Of a DNA stretch of 64,000 nt, positions 23,416 through 33,295 are shown piece after piece. The notes beneath the pieces were generated by a model. It did no database searches, was not told where the DNA came from, and worked only from the letters and a program-made list of their open reading frames with translations. Made by a program: the position numbers and the translations under genes. The stretch comes from Streptomyces aurantiogriseus (GTDB lineage Bacteria > Actinomycetota > Actinomycetes > Streptomycetales > Streptomycetaceae): assembly GCF_014649375.1 (NCBI RefSeq), contig NZ_BMSX01000012.1, positions 62,001 to 126,000 of the forward strand, given 5' to 3'. The number at the start of each line of letters is the position of its first letter. Positions within the stretch are counted from its first letter, which is position 1.

Positions 23416-24531
23416 ATGTCTGCCACGTTGAGTTCCCCGAAGACGCGCGCTGCGCTGCGCACATCGGCGCGTATCTCCGTCGAGTTGCTGCTGATACTCG
23501 TCATGCTCACCGTGGCCCTATGGGTTCTGGGCCGGATGTGGTCGGTCGTCTGGCCGCTCATCGTCGGCCTGCTCCTCACCACGCTGACCTGGCCCCTGAC
23601 GCGGTTCCTGCGTCGTCGCGGATGGCGCCCCGCCCTGGCCGCGTCGGTCGTGACCTTGCTGTTCCTCCTCGGTGCCGTGGGCGTCGTGGCGCTGATCGCG
23701 GTGCCGGTGGCCTCCCAGTCCGGCGAACTGACCGACGGCGTGGTCGAAGGCCTGCAGAAGCTGCGCGAGTGGGCCGCCGGGCCGCCGTTGAACATCGGCG
23801 ACGACCAGATCACCAAGGCGCTCGACACCGCGGTCGCCCGCGCTCAGGACGGCCTCGGCAGCATGGTCACCGCTGTCGTCACGGGGGTGAGCACCGTGGT
23901 CAACGGCGTGATCACCGCGGTCCTGGCGGTCTTCCTGATGTTCTTCTTCCTCAAGGACGGCCCGCGGTTCCTGCCCTGGCTCGCCCGTCAGTTGCCCGGT
24001 CGGCTCGCCACCGACGTCCCGACCGTGGCCGCGCGCAGCTGGGACACCCTGGGTGCGTTCGTGCGTTCCCAGGCACTCGTCGGCCTGCTCGACGCCGTCT
24101 TCATCGGCCTCGGTCTGTGGATTCTGGGGGTGCCCCTGGTGCTTCCGCTGGCGGTGCTGACCTTCGTCTCCGCGTTCGTGCCGATCGTGGGTGCCCTGTT
24201 CGCCGGCTTCGTCGCGGTTCTCATCGCGTTGGTGTCGAACGGCCCGACGGACGCGCTGATCGTGCTGGCCATCATCGTCGTGGTGCAGCAACTCGAGGGC
24301 AACGTGTTCCAGCCCATGATCCAGAGTCGTGGGCTCGGCCTCCACGCGGCGGTGATTCTGCTGGCGGTGACATTGGGCGGCAGTCTGGCCGGCATCGTGG
24401 GCAGTCTGCTCGCCGTACCGGTCGCCGCGGTGATCGCGGTGGTCTGGAACTATGTGCGCGAGCAGCTCAGCGACCCGCCGCAGGAGCCGGAGACCGACGA
24501 GCCGCACACCGGTGTGGCCGTCCCGTCGTGA
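23416..24531 (+). CDS. AI-2E family (PerM-type) membrane transporter
   Basis: A 371-residue integral membrane protein of the AI-2E/PerM family, whose members export autoinducer-2 or act as Na+/H+ antiporters. Hydrophobic helices lie near residues 20-80 and 150-350. The family signature segments are ITAVLAVFLMFFFLKDGPRF, the LVGLLDAVFIGLGLWILGVP and LPLAVLTFVSAFVPIVGALF pair, and QQLEGNVFQPMIQSRGLGLH. The substrate cannot be predicted. It lies alone, followed after 76 bp by an SDR gene on the same strand. Confidence 0.9.
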   Translation: MSATLSSPKTRAALRTSARISVELLLILVMLTVALWVLGRMWSVVWPLIVGLLLTTLTWPLTRFLRRRGWRPALAASVVTLLFLLGAVGVVALIAVPVASQSGELTDGVVEGLQKLREWAAGPPLNIGDDQITKALDTAVARAQDGLGSMVTAVVTGVSTVVNGVITAVLAVFLMFFFLKDGPRFLPWLARQLPGRLATDVPTVAARSWDTLGAFVRSQALVGLLDAVFIGLGLWILGVPLVLPLAVLTFVSAFVPIVGALFAGFVAVLIALVSNGPTDALIVLAIIVVVQQLEGNVFQPMIQSRGLGLHAAVILLAVTLGGSLAGIVGSLLAVPVAAVIAVVWNYVREQLSDPPQEPETDEPHTGVAVPS

Positions 24532-24607
24532 GGGGTCGTCCCTTCACCCGGAGGTGACGGTTGACGCGGTCACCGGCTCGGGAGGGATCAAGCGTCAGGA
24601 GGCGGTC

Positions 24608-25348
24608 ATGAAGCGTCTTGTCACTGTCGTCACCGGCGGCAGCCGGGGCATCGGCGCCGCGGTCTGCCGGCGGCTCGCGGCCGACGGGCATGACGTGGCG
24701 GTGGGTTACGTCCGTGACGCCGACGCCGCGGAGGCGGTGGCCGACGGCGTGCGGGACGCCGGTGGCCGTGCCGTCGCCGTGCGGGTGGACACATCCGTCG
24801 AGGCGGACGTGGAGCGGCTGTTCGCGGTGGCGGAGGACCAACTCGGGCCGGTGACGGGCCTGGTGAACAACGCCGGCGTGACCGGGCCCCTCGGTCGGCT
24901 CGCCGACACCGGCACCGCCGACCTGCGCCGGGTCGTGGAGGTCAACCTCCTGGGTGCGCTGCTGTGCGCGCGGCGGGCGGCACAGCTGATGACGCCATGC
25001 GGCAGCGGAGTGATCGTCAACATCTCGTCCGCGGCCGCGACCCTGGGAAGCCCCGGCGACTACGTCCACTACGCGGCCACCAAAGCCGCCCTCGACGCCC
25101 TCACCGTCGGCCTGTCCAAGGAACTCGGCCCCGACGGCATCCGCGTCAACGCGGTCGCGCCCGGCATGATCGACACCGAGATGCACGCCGCGATGGGCGA
25201 CCCGGACCGGGCCCGGCGGGCCGCCGCGTCCATCCCGCTACGGCGACCGGGCCAGGCCGAGGAGATCGCGGCCGCGGTGTCATGGCTGATGTCCCCCGAG
25301 GCGTCGTATGCGACAGGGACGGTGGTGCGGGTGGCCGGGGGACGGTGA
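24608..25348 (+). CDS. SDR-family oxidoreductase (FabG-like)
   Basis: A 246-residue classical short-chain dehydrogenase/reductase. The cofactor motif TGGSRGIGAAV is at residues 8-18, NNAGVTGP near 90, catalytic Ser in VIVNISSAAATLG near 138, and the YxxxK pair in DYVHYAATKAALDAL near 155. The RDADAAEAV segment after strand 2 favours NADP(H). GGAGGCGG precedes the ATG. Substrate specificity is not predictable; FabG-like 3-oxoacyl reduction or another ketone reduction are options. Confidence 0.9.
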   Translation: MKRLVTVVTGGSRGIGAAVCRRLAADGHDVAVGYVRDADAAEAVADGVRDAGGRAVAVRVDTSVEADVERLFAVAEDQLGPVTGLVNNAGVTGPLGRLADTGTADLRRVVEVNLLGALLCARRAAQLMTPCGSGVIVNISSAAATLGSPGDYVHYAATKAALDALTVGLSKELGPDGIRVNAVAPGMIDTEMHAAMGDPDRARRAAASIPLRRPGQAEEIAAAVSWLMSPEASYATGTVVRVAGGR

Positions 25349-25463
25349 CAGGGGCGGGCAGCGGGGCCTGCCCTGAGGGGGCAGCGGGCCTGTCGTGAGC
25401 GTGCGGGGGAGCGCGGCGGGGAGGGCCGGTCGTGAGAGGGGGGAGGCCGGTCTGCCGGCGGGC

Positions 25464-25643
25464 TCAGGCCGCCTCGACGACCTCGCCCTGTATCGCCGCC
25501 GCCCACTCCACCACCAGCAGCTCGTACTCCGCCCGCTCCTGGGCAGACAGGGAGCCGCCCGCGCGCAGCCACAGTGCCCGGATCTGCTCGTTCAACTCTG
25601 CGGCAGACCGCACGGAACCAGGGGCAAGAGAACTGGGGGACAT
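25464..25643 (-). CDS. Small conserved hypothetical protein
   Basis: A 59-residue protein, MSPSSLAPGSVRSAAELNEQ onward, predicted to form two helices (AAELNEQIRALWLRAGG and QERAEYELLVVEWAAAIQ). No signal peptide, cysteine or membrane segment. It resembles short conserved Streptomyces proteins, but I know no function. Downstream of the DUF1877 gene on the same strand, 109 bp away. Confidence 0.6.
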   Translation of the reverse strand: MSPSSLAPGSVRSAAELNEQIRALWLRAGGSLSAQERAEYELLVVEWAAAIQGEVVEAA

Positions 25644-25752
25644 GCGCAACAGCGTAGGGGCAAGCACTGACAGTGCGCTACCGGGCGGCTACCCAGACCG
25701 TATGGGGTTGGTCACGACCGCCGCCCGCCCGGGGCGGCCGGTCGCGGTGTCC

Positions 25753-26271
25753 TCAGTCGATCCACACCACGACACACAGCCCGCGGTGGGCCGCCTCGCC
25801 GTAGAACTCCCGCAGGGCGGCGAAGTGATCGGTGAGGTAGGCCCGCACGCTGCCCGTGAATCCCCGCGCGAATCCGCAGGCCGCCGCCGCATCGGGCGTG
25901 GAGGCGGGAAGGCCGGCCAGGACGGCGTCCAGGTCGACGGCGTCCAGCGCCCCGGCGATCTCGGTGACCGCGTCCGGCGTGAGCAGCCGGGGAGGGCCGT
26001 CGAAGCCGTCGTACACCTCGTCGTGGTCGAGGAAGCCCACGTCCTCGTGGGGGTCTCCGTCGATCGCCCGCTCGAGAGCGGCGATCATGCCGGCGTCGGC
26101 GCCCGTGGCCCGGCAGTACCGGATCAGGCCCCACACCGCCCAGTCCGTGTCGAGGAGGTCCTCGGCCGGGGGGTCCCAGCCCGGCGCCCCGCCCGGGCAG
26201 TCGAGGGCCGACTCCCGGCAGCGGGACAGGTACGCCGGGGAGACGCGGGCGAACTGCTGGGTGAGGCCCAT
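25753..26271 (-). CDS. DUF1877 (YfbM-like) family protein
   Basis: A 172-residue cytosolic protein. The family pattern is visible: MGLTQQFARVSPAYLSRCRE, LLDTDWAVWGLIRY, DDGPPRLLTPDAV-like FDGPPRLLTPDAVTEIAGAL, and the C-terminal YLTDHFAALREFYGEAAHRG. Members are monomeric alpha/beta proteins of unknown biochemical role. It starts 25 bp after uppP on the same strand, so it is probably in the same transcript. Confidence 0.85.
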   Translation of the reverse strand: MGLTQQFARVSPAYLSRCRESALDCPGGAPGWDPPAEDLLDTDWAVWGLIRYCRATGADAGMIAALERAIDGDPHEDVGFLDHDEVYDGFDGPPRLLTPDAVTEIAGALDAVDLDAVLAGLPASTPDAAAACGFARGFTGSVRAYLTDHFAALREFYGEAAHRGLCVVVWID

Positions 26272-26296
26272 GGCCCGGCCGCCGGGGGCGGCGTGC

Positions 26297-27172
26297 TCAG
26301 CCCGCCGACTCGGCCGCGTGCGGGCTGAGGACGCCCGCCATGACCAGGCCGATCAGCACGATGCCGAGCACGACGCGGTAGTACACGAACGGCATGAAGG
26401 ACTTGGTGCTGATGAACTTCATGAACCAGGCGATGACCGCGTACCCGGACGCGAACGCGATCACCGTCGCGAACGCCGTGGGCCCCCACGCCACATGGCC
26501 GGTTTCCACCGCGTCCTTCAGCTCGAAGGCGCCGGATGCCATGACCGCGGGAATGGCGAGCAGGAAGGAGTAACGGGCCGCCGCCTCGCGCTTGTAGCCC
26601 ATGAACAGACCGCCGCTGATGGTGGCGCCGGAGCGGGAGACGCCCGGGATGAGGGCGCAGGCCTGACAGAGGCCGAAGATCAGGCCGTCCTTCACGCCCA
26701 GGTTGTCCAGGGACTTGCGCTGCTTGGGGGCGCGGTGGCGCCCGCCGTTCTCGTCGCGCGCGGCCAGCCGGTCGGCGATACCGATGACGATGCCGACGAC
26801 CACGAGCATCGTCGCGGTGACCCGGAGGTCACGGAACGGGCCCTCGATCTGGTCCTTGAGTGTGACGCCGAGCACACCGATCGGGATCGAGCCGACGATC
26901 ACCAGCCAGCCCATCTGGGCGTCGTGGTCCTTGCGCATCGTCTTGTTGAACAGTGACTTCGACCACGCCGAGATGATCCGCCCGATGTCCTTGCGGAAGT
27001 AGATCAGCACCGCGGCCTCCGTGCCGATCTGGGTGATCGCCGTGAAGGCGGCGCCGGGGTCCTCCCACCCGGAGAAGGCCGCGGTCAGCCGCAGGTGCGC
27101 GCTGGAGGAGACGGGGAGGAACTCGGTCAGCCCCTGGACGAGTCCGAGGATGAGGGATTCAAACCAAGACAT
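26297..27172 (-). CDS. uppP: Undecaprenyl-diphosphatase
   Basis: A 291-residue polytopic enzyme that dephosphorylates undecaprenyl diphosphate, recycling the carrier lipid for cell-wall synthesis; it can give bacitracin resistance. The two BacA signatures are present: VQGLTEFLPVSSSAHLRL (residues about 12-29, with catalytic Glu and Ser) and ALIPGVSRSGATISGGLFMG (about 173-192, with the catalytic Arg). Eight or so hydrophobic helices fit the family. The start MSWFESLILG is the usual one; an upstream in-frame ATG would add 15 unrelated residues. Followed closely by the DUF1877 gene. Confidence 0.95.
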   Translation of the reverse strand: MSWFESLILGLVQGLTEFLPVSSSAHLRLTAAFSGWEDPGAAFTAITQIGTEAAVLIYFRKDIGRIISAWSKSLFNKTMRKDHDAQMGWLVIVGSIPIGVLGVTLKDQIEGPFRDLRVTATMLVVVGIVIGIADRLAARDENGGRHRAPKQRKSLDNLGVKDGLIFGLCQACALIPGVSRSGATISGGLFMGYKREAAARYSFLLAIPAVMASGAFELKDAVETGHVAWGPTAFATVIAFASGYAVIAWFMKFISTKSFMPFVYYRVVLGIVLIGLVMAGVLSPHAAESAG

Positions 27173-27352
27173 GAGGTTACGGAGTCCAAGTGCCGATCGG
27201 AGAGGGGCGACGGACACGGCGGGCCGCCGCGCGCGGTGATCAAGTGGTGTGTCGAAGGCAGCGTAGCGCCCCCGGAGGACAGGGCGGACACAGGGGTTTG
27301 GCAGGAGGCCGCGGAGGGGAAGCGCGTGCGGCGTCCGAGCTGGGTCGATGTG

Positions 27353-27406
27353 TTGACCGGCCGCCTGGCCTCCGCTTACTTTGCTGCCGGAGTGAAAGCG
27401 CTTGCT
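27353..27406 (+). promoter_or_regulatory. Promoter with LacI-type operator for the sugar operon
   Basis: TTGACC at 27353-27358 and TACTTT at 27377-27382 are separated by 18 bp and make a plausible sigma-70-type promoter. Eleven bp downstream, TGAAAGCGCTTGCT at 27393-27406 contains the palindrome AAGCGCTT at 27396-27403, the core of many LacI/GalR-family operators. A repressor bound there would cover the transcription start. No LacI-type gene lies in the window. Confidence 0.7.
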
Positions 27407-27465
27407 ACCTGCTGCGCTGTCGCTCGCCGGTCCGGTCGTTCGTCGGAGGAGTGCTGATCACGCCC

Positions 27466-28620
27466 ATGACCCCATCCGCTCCGCTCGCCGGCCGTCGCAT
27501 CCGCGCCGCCGTCATCGGTACCGGCGCCATCGCCCGCGGCTCCCATCTGCCCGCCCTCGCCCAGCTCGCGGCCGAGGGCGAGACCGAGGTCGTCGCGGCC
27601 GTCGACATCGATGCCGGCGCGGTCGAGGCCTTCTGCGCGGAAGGCAGGGTTCCGCACGCTTACACCGACCTGGAGCGGATGCTGGCCGAGCAGCGCCCGG
27701 ACCTGGTGACCATCTGCACCCCGCCCACCCTGCACCGTGAGCAGAGCGTGGCCGCGCTGCGGGCCGGCGCCTGGGTGTGGTGCGAGAAGCCGCCGGTGCC
27801 GACCCTCGCCGACTACGACGCCGTGGAGGCGGAGGAGGGGCCGGAGAGCGGGCCGTACGCCTCGATCGTCTTCCAGCACCGCTTCGGGTCCGGTTCCGCG
27901 CACGTACGGCGGCTGCTCGCCGAGCAGGCGATGGGCCGGCCGCTCGTGGCGCACTGCCAGACCACCTGGTACCGCGACACCGCCTACTACGCCGTCCCCT
28001 GGCGCGGCCGCTGGCAGACCGAGGGCGGCGGTCCCGCCATGGGCCACGGCATCCACCAGATGGACCTCCTGCTGGACCTCCTCGGACCGTGGAGCGAGGT
28101 GCGGGCCATGGCCGGCCGGCTCGTGCACGACGTGGAGACCGAGGACGTGTCCACCGCGCTGGTCCGCTTCGAGAACGGCGCCATGGCCACGATCGTGAAC
28201 AGTGTGCTCAGCCCCGACGAGGTCAGCCGCATCCGCATCGACTGCGAGCAGGCCACGGTCGAGCTCACCCACCTCTACGGGCACAGCAACGCCAACTGGC
28301 GCATCACCCCGGCCCCCGACGTCCCCGGCGACCGGGCGGCCGCCTGGCAGGACTTCGGCACGGACGTGCCCAGCTCGCACCTGGCGCAACTGCGCGCACT
28401 GGTCGCGAGCATGCGGGCGGGGGAGCGGCCGCGCAGCAGCGGCGCCGACGGGCGCACCAGCCTGGAGCTGATCACCGCGCTGTACAAGTCGGCGTTCACG
28501 GACACGACGGTGAAGCGGGGCGAGATCGGCCCCGGCGACCCCTTCTACACGGCCCTGCACGGCGGCGCCCCCGGCTGGGCCCCGGCCGCCGCACCCGTAC
28601 CCACCGAGGTGTCCGCATGA
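27466..28620 (+). CDS. Gfo/Idh/MocA-family sugar or cyclitol dehydrogenase
   Basis: A 384-residue NAD(P)-dependent oxidoreductase. The Rossmann motif is IRAAVIGTGAIARGSHLPAL (residues 11-30); the catalytic EKP motif appears as WCEKPPVPTLADY near residue 107; and the second signature GGGPAMGHGIHQMDLLLDLL carries the conserved His and Asp (DXXXH-like region). The ATG at 27466 was chosen because the GTG at 27451 is too close to GGAGGA. Its stop overlaps the DUF6807 start by 4 bp. With a LacI-type operator upstream, it probably serves carbohydrate catabolism. Confidence 0.88.
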   Translation: MTPSAPLAGRRIRAAVIGTGAIARGSHLPALAQLAAEGETEVVAAVDIDAGAVEAFCAEGRVPHAYTDLERMLAEQRPDLVTICTPPTLHREQSVAALRAGAWVWCEKPPVPTLADYDAVEAEEGPESGPYASIVFQHRFGSGSAHVRRLLAEQAMGRPLVAHCQTTWYRDTAYYAVPWRGRWQTEGGGPAMGHGIHQMDLLLDLLGPWSEVRAMAGRLVHDVETEDVSTALVRFENGAMATIVNSVLSPDEVSRIRIDCEQATVELTHLYGHSNANWRITPAPDVPGDRAAAWQDFGTDVPSSHLAQLRALVASMRAGERPRSSGADGRTSLELITALYKSAFTDTTVKRGEIGPGDPFYTALHGGAPGWAPAAAPVPTEVSA

Positions 28621-29543
28621 CCGGCCTGCGTCTCATGCACGCGCACGGCGACCGCATCACCGTGACCGACCCGGTCACCGGCGTCGAGCTGCTCGCCTAC
28701 GTCTACCGGCCGGAGGCCGCCTGGGAGGCGTCGAAGCCGTACATCCACCCCCTGCGCACGCTCGCGGGCGACGTCGTCACCGACTACCGGCCCAACGACC
28801 ACCGCTGGCACAAGGGGCTGTCGCTGACCGCGTCCCATCTCTCGGGTGCGAACCTGTGGGGCGGCAACAGTTACGTCCACGGCGAGGGGTATCTCGAACT
28901 CCCCGAACGCGTCGGGTCGATGGCCCACGTAGCCTTCGACGAGGTCGCGGCCGACGGCGGTCGGATCGTCATCGCCGAGCGCCTGACCTGGCATCCGTAC
29001 AGCGGCGAGCTGTGGGCCGAGGAGCGGCGCCGGATCGAGGTGCACGACGTCGACCGGGCTTTCGGCTCCTGGGCGCTGACCTGGACCAGCGCCATCACCA
29101 ACCGGCGGGAGGAGCCGCTGCGGTTCGGCAGCCCCACCACCGCCGGACGCGAGCGGGCCGGCTACACGGGCCTGTTCTGGCGCGGCCCGCGCGCCTTCCG
29201 GGACGGCCGGATCATCGGCCCCGAGGGCGAGGGTCCGGAGCTGATGGGCACGCAGGGCCCCTGGCTCGCCCTGTCCGGCGAGCACGACGGCACCGACGGC
29301 CACGCCACCGTCATCGTCGCCCACTCCCCCGAGAACGACCACTGCGGTACCCAAGGAGCCCACCCGGCCCACTGGTTCGTGCGCAACGAGCCCTTCGCGG
29401 GCATCGCCCCGTCCTGGGCCTTCTACGACGAACTGGAGCTTGCCCCGGGCGACACCCTCACCCGCCGCTACCGCGTCGTCGTGGCCGACGGGGCGTGGGA
29501 GCGGGAGGAGATCGCCAAGTACCTGGAGGCGCATCCGTGGTGA
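28617..29543 (+). CDS. DUF6807 (PmoA-like) family protein
   Basis: A 308-residue soluble protein of the DUF6807 family, often labelled PmoA although it is not a methane monooxygenase. Landmarks are YIHPLRTLAGDVVTDYRPND, HRWHKGLSLTASHLSGANLW, GYTGLFWRGPRAFRDG and a histidine-rich HPAHWFVRNEPFAGIAPSWA. The fold is probably a beta-sandwich. It is translationally coupled (ATGA overlap) to the Gfo/Idh/MocA dehydrogenase; this pairing is common and points to a shared role in sugar derivative breakdown. Confidence 0.85.
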   Translation: MTGLRLMHAHGDRITVTDPVTGVELLAYVYRPEAAWEASKPYIHPLRTLAGDVVTDYRPNDHRWHKGLSLTASHLSGANLWGGNSYVHGEGYLELPERVGSMAHVAFDEVAADGGRIVIAERLTWHPYSGELWAEERRRIEVHDVDRAFGSWALTWTSAITNRREEPLRFGSPTTAGRERAGYTGLFWRGPRAFRDGRIIGPEGEGPELMGTQGPWLALSGEHDGTDGHATVIVAHSPENDHCGTQGAHPAHWFVRNEPFAGIAPSWAFYDELELAPGDTLTRRYRVVVADGAWEREEIAKYLEAHPW

Positions 29544-29576
29544 GGGCGCACGGAGACCGACCGGAGGGGTCGCCGG

Positions 29577-29593
29577 GCCCGTGAAACGGGCCG
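29577..29593 (+). terminator. Hairpin terminator after the DUF6807 gene
   Basis: GGCCCGT at 29577-29583 and ACGGGCC at 29587-29593 form a perfect 7-bp stem with a GAA loop, 34 bp after the stop codon. There is no U-tract, as is common in Streptomyces. The rest of the gap to 29866 shows no coding signal on either strand. Confidence 0.6.
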
Positions 29594-29866
29594 GTCCCCG
29601 TGCCCGGAGTACCTCACCGGCACCGGCGCCGGACCCTGGCGGCCCGACCGCGACGTCGGCCGACGCGCGGGAGGCGGTGAGGGGGCGTGCCGTGCGTCCC
29701 GGACCACGGATCCCGCTGAGCTCACCGGGACCGGCGCGCGGCTGCACGTACTCGCGGTCGACCTCGCGCGGGGGCACCCTCATCGCCCCGGCTCACCGGC
29801 GCCGATGAGGCGCCGTCACTTTCCTGCGGCCTGATCCGCCGGACAGGCTTTGGGCCGCCGTCGGTC

Positions 29867-30340
29867 TTAGGCCGCCGTCGGCCCTGCCACCGTCCACCCC
29901 GGTGCCTGTGGGTGGGCCGTCAGGTCCTCGTGGCGGACCTGGTCGCCGCAGGCCGCGCAGGTGACCACCGGGACCATCTCGTGGCCGCAGATGTGCTCGA
30001 TCACCATGGGGCGATCGTCGTCCTTACGGAGATGGCGGTCGCCCCATGCCATGAGCGTCATCAGGACCGGCTCCAGGTCGAGCCCCGCCTGTGTGGGCCG
30101 GTACTCGAAGCGCTGCGGGCGCTCGCTGTAGACGCGCTTGGTCAGGATCCCGGCGTCCACCAGGCGGCGCAGGCGGGTGGTCAGGATGTCGCGCGGGGCG
30201 CCGATGTTGCGCACCAGCTGGTCGAAGCGGCCGTTGCCGAGGCACACCTCCCGCAGGACGAGCAGGGAGTACTTCTCGCCGACGAGTGCCAGGGCGTCGG
30301 CGATGGAGCAGGGGCGCGGGTCTTTGGTGGAGGCGACCAT
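29867..30340 (-). CDS. HxlR-family regulator with C-terminal Cys motif
   Basis: A 157-residue winged-helix regulator. The HxlR motifs are CSIADALALVGEKYSLLVLR, GAPRDILTTRLRRLVDAGIL and RFEYRPTQAGLDLEPVLMTL. The C-terminal extension HICGHEMVPVVTCAACGDQV has a CGH plus CxxC arrangement likely to bind zinc. The start MVASTKDP was preferred to an upstream in-frame ATG (MSWKIK) that lies inside the operator. It is divergent from a thiolase gene and probably controls it. Confidence 0.87.
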   Translation of the reverse strand: MVASTKDPRPCSIADALALVGEKYSLLVLREVCLGNGRFDQLVRNIGAPRDILTTRLRRLVDAGILTKRVYSERPQRFEYRPTQAGLDLEPVLMTLMAWGDRHLRKDDDRPMVIEHICGHEMVPVVTCAACGDQVRHEDLTAHPQAPGWTVAGPTAA

Positions 30341-30361
30341 GCCGCCCAGTCTAGGCGAGGG

Positions 30362-30411
30362 TTTGATTTTCCAACTCACGGCGTTATGGTGAGTTTGGAT
30401 TTCCTACTCAC
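30362..30411. promoter_or_regulatory. Direct-repeat operator and promoter between HxlR and thiolase genes
   Basis: TTTGATTTTCCAACTCAC at 30362-30379 and TTTGGATTTCCTACTCAC at 30394-30411 are direct repeats differing at 3 of 18 positions, offset by 32 bp (three helical turns). Between them GGTGAGTTT makes an inverted half-site with AACTCAC. TTGATT at 30363 and TATGGT at 30385 are possible promoter boxes for the thiolase. Strong A+T content contrasts with the neighbours. Confidence 0.72.
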
Positions 30412-30469
30412 TGGTATCACCCAGGTGGCCGCCCGGACGGCCCCCCGGCGGCCCCAAGGAGGCCCGCAC

Positions 30470-31639
<1,170 letters not shown>

Positions 31640-31715
31640 AACGCCTTCAGTGCCCTGGGCGTTCTTGGCGTTCTTGGTGGCCTCGGTGCCCGAGGCTTCT
31701 CGGGCCTCCGAGGCG

Positions 31716-32516
31716 TCATCGACGGCGCAGGTGGTGGCGTTTGCGCCACGCCACCACCGCGCCCGCCAGTCCGGGCAGGGCGATGGCGGCCATCGCGATC
31801 AGGAAGAGCGGCGAGGTCGGGGAAGAGGCGGTGGCCCCGGCGACGACGTACGCGGCCGTGTTCGGGATCGAGCCGAGCGCGGTCGCGACCAGGAACGACA
31901 GCCAGCCCATACGGGAGACGGCGGCACAGTAGTTCGCGGCCCAGAACGGGATCCCCGGGAAGAGCCGGGCCGCCAGCATCGAGCGCAGCCCGTGCCGGCT
32001 CAACTGGCCGTCCGCGGCCTTCAGCAGCCGGCCCCGCAGCAGCGGCCGCAGCGCGTCCTGCCCGAGGATCCGGCCGAGTCCGAAGGCGATTCCCGCGCCC
32101 AGCACCGTGCCGCCCAACGCCGCGCCGAGGCCCAGCTGCGAGCCGAACAGGGCGCCCGCGGCCAGGTTCAGCAGCGGCCGCGGCACGAACGCCACCGTGC
32201 ACAGCCCGTACGCGACCGCGAACACGAGCGCCGCTGTGGTGCCGCCCAGTTGGGGTGGCCAGCCGTCCGCGAGCAGCTTCTGCGGTTCGAAGAGCAGCAC
32301 GCTCGACGCGGCCGCCGCGAGCAGCGCGACCAGCAGCGAGAAACGGGACCAGGGGGAGAGCAGCACTCTCGTGCAGCGCGCGGCGGGACCGACGGCCGCG
32401 GGTGCGGGCGCGGCGACGACGGGAAGGGGGACGGGCACGGGAACGACGAGCTCCGTGGCGGCGGCCCGGGGAGAGGCCGTGGCGGTGCCCCCAGAGCGGG
32501 TGGTGGCATCGAGCAT
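31716..32516 (-). CDS. TVP38/TMEM64-family membrane protein
   Basis: A 266-residue integral membrane protein of the TVP38/TMEM64 (VTT/SNARE-associated, DedA-related) family. The family core is FVPRPLLNLAAGALFGSQLG then GAALGGTVLGAGIAFGLGRI; the second half-repeat has LAARLFPGIPFWAANYCAAV and LGSIPNTAAYVVAGA. Such proteins are thought to move or scramble phospholipids. The start MLDATTRSGG has no strong ribosome-binding site; MSVSYC eight codons upstream is an alternative. An Ala/Pro/Val-rich N-terminal tail precedes the first helix. Confidence 0.85.
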   Translation of the reverse strand: MLDATTRSGGTATASPRAAATELVVPVPVPLPVVAAPAPAAVGPAARCTRVLLSPWSRFSLLVALLAAAASSVLLFEPQKLLADGWPPQLGGTTAALVFAVAYGLCTVAFVPRPLLNLAAGALFGSQLGLGAALGGTVLGAGIAFGLGRILGQDALRPLLRGRLLKAADGQLSRHGLRSMLAARLFPGIPFWAANYCAAVSRMGWLSFLVATALGSIPNTAAYVVAGATASSPTSPLFLIAMAAIALPGLAGAVVAWRKRHHLRRR

Positions 32517-32565
32517 CCCGCGACAGTAACTGACGGACATGTGTGATCGCCGTATGGTGCGTCTC

Positions 32566-33288
32566 ATGACCGCCACAGGTGCGGAAACGGTCGATGTACC
32601 GCCCAGCGCTCTCGCCGACGCCGTACTGGAGCGGCTGACCGCCGCGTACGCCGGCGCGGCCGATCCCGTCCGGGCGGTGGCCATGCGCGCGTACATGAAG
32701 GACGTGGCGCCCTTCCTGGGCCTGCCCACACCCGAGCGCCGGGCCCTGTCCCGTGCCGTCCTGGCGGGCACCTCCCGCCCCGACGAGGCCGACTGCACGG
32801 CGATCGCCCTGCGCTGCTGGGCGCTGCCGCAGCGCGAGTACCACTACTTCGCCGTCGACTACCTCCGCCGGCACGCCGGACGCTGCACGTCGGCGTTCCT
32901 GCCGGTGACCCGCCACCTCGTCACCACCGTCCCCTGGTGGGACACCGTCGACCTGCTCGCCGCCCACGTCGTCGGCGCCCTCGTCGCCGCCGACCCGCGC
33001 CTCACGGCCGACATGGACGCCTGGATCACCGACGACGACCTGTGGGTCGTCCGCACCGCCCTGCTCCACCAACTCCGCTACAAGGAGAGCACCGACGCCG
33101 ACCGCCTCTTCGCCTACTGCCTGCACCGGTCCGGCCACCCGGACTTCTTCATCCGCAAGGCGATCGGCTGGGCCCTGCGCGAGTACGCCAAGACCGACCC
33201 CGAGGCCGTCCGCGCCTTCCTGGCCCGCGAGCGGGGCCGGTTCGCGCCGCTGTCCGTGCGGGAGGCGCTGAAGAACCTCGGGGACTGA
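32566..33288 (+). CDS. DNA alkylation repair protein (AlkD-like)
   Basis: A 240-residue HEAT-like-repeat protein of the AlkD/AlkC DNA glycosylase superfamily. Recognisable segments are DPVRAVAMRAYMKDVAPFLG, ALPQREYHYFAVDYLRRHAG, TVPWWDTVDLLAAHVVGALV and the C-terminal HPDFFIRKAIGWALREYAKT. AlkD enzymes excise positively charged N3- and N7-alkyl purines; the WWDTVD and FIRKAIGWALR motifs that bear key residues are present. Several upstream in-frame starts exist; none has a clear ribosome-binding site. Confidence 0.88.
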   Translation: MTATGAETVDVPPSALADAVLERLTAAYAGAADPVRAVAMRAYMKDVAPFLGLPTPERRALSRAVLAGTSRPDEADCTAIALRCWALPQREYHYFAVDYLRRHAGRCTSAFLPVTRHLVTTVPWWDTVDLLAAHVVGALVAADPRLTADMDAWITDDDLWVVRTALLHQLRYKESTDADRLFAYCLHRSGHPDFFIRKAIGWALREYAKTDPEAVRAFLARERGRFAPLSVREALKNLGD

Positions 33289-33295
33289 GCACCCG

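Noticed and set aside
29544..29866. Possible short gene after the DUF6807 gene
   Set aside because: Both strands show Arg/Pro-rich translations without starts; only a hairpin terminator is supported.
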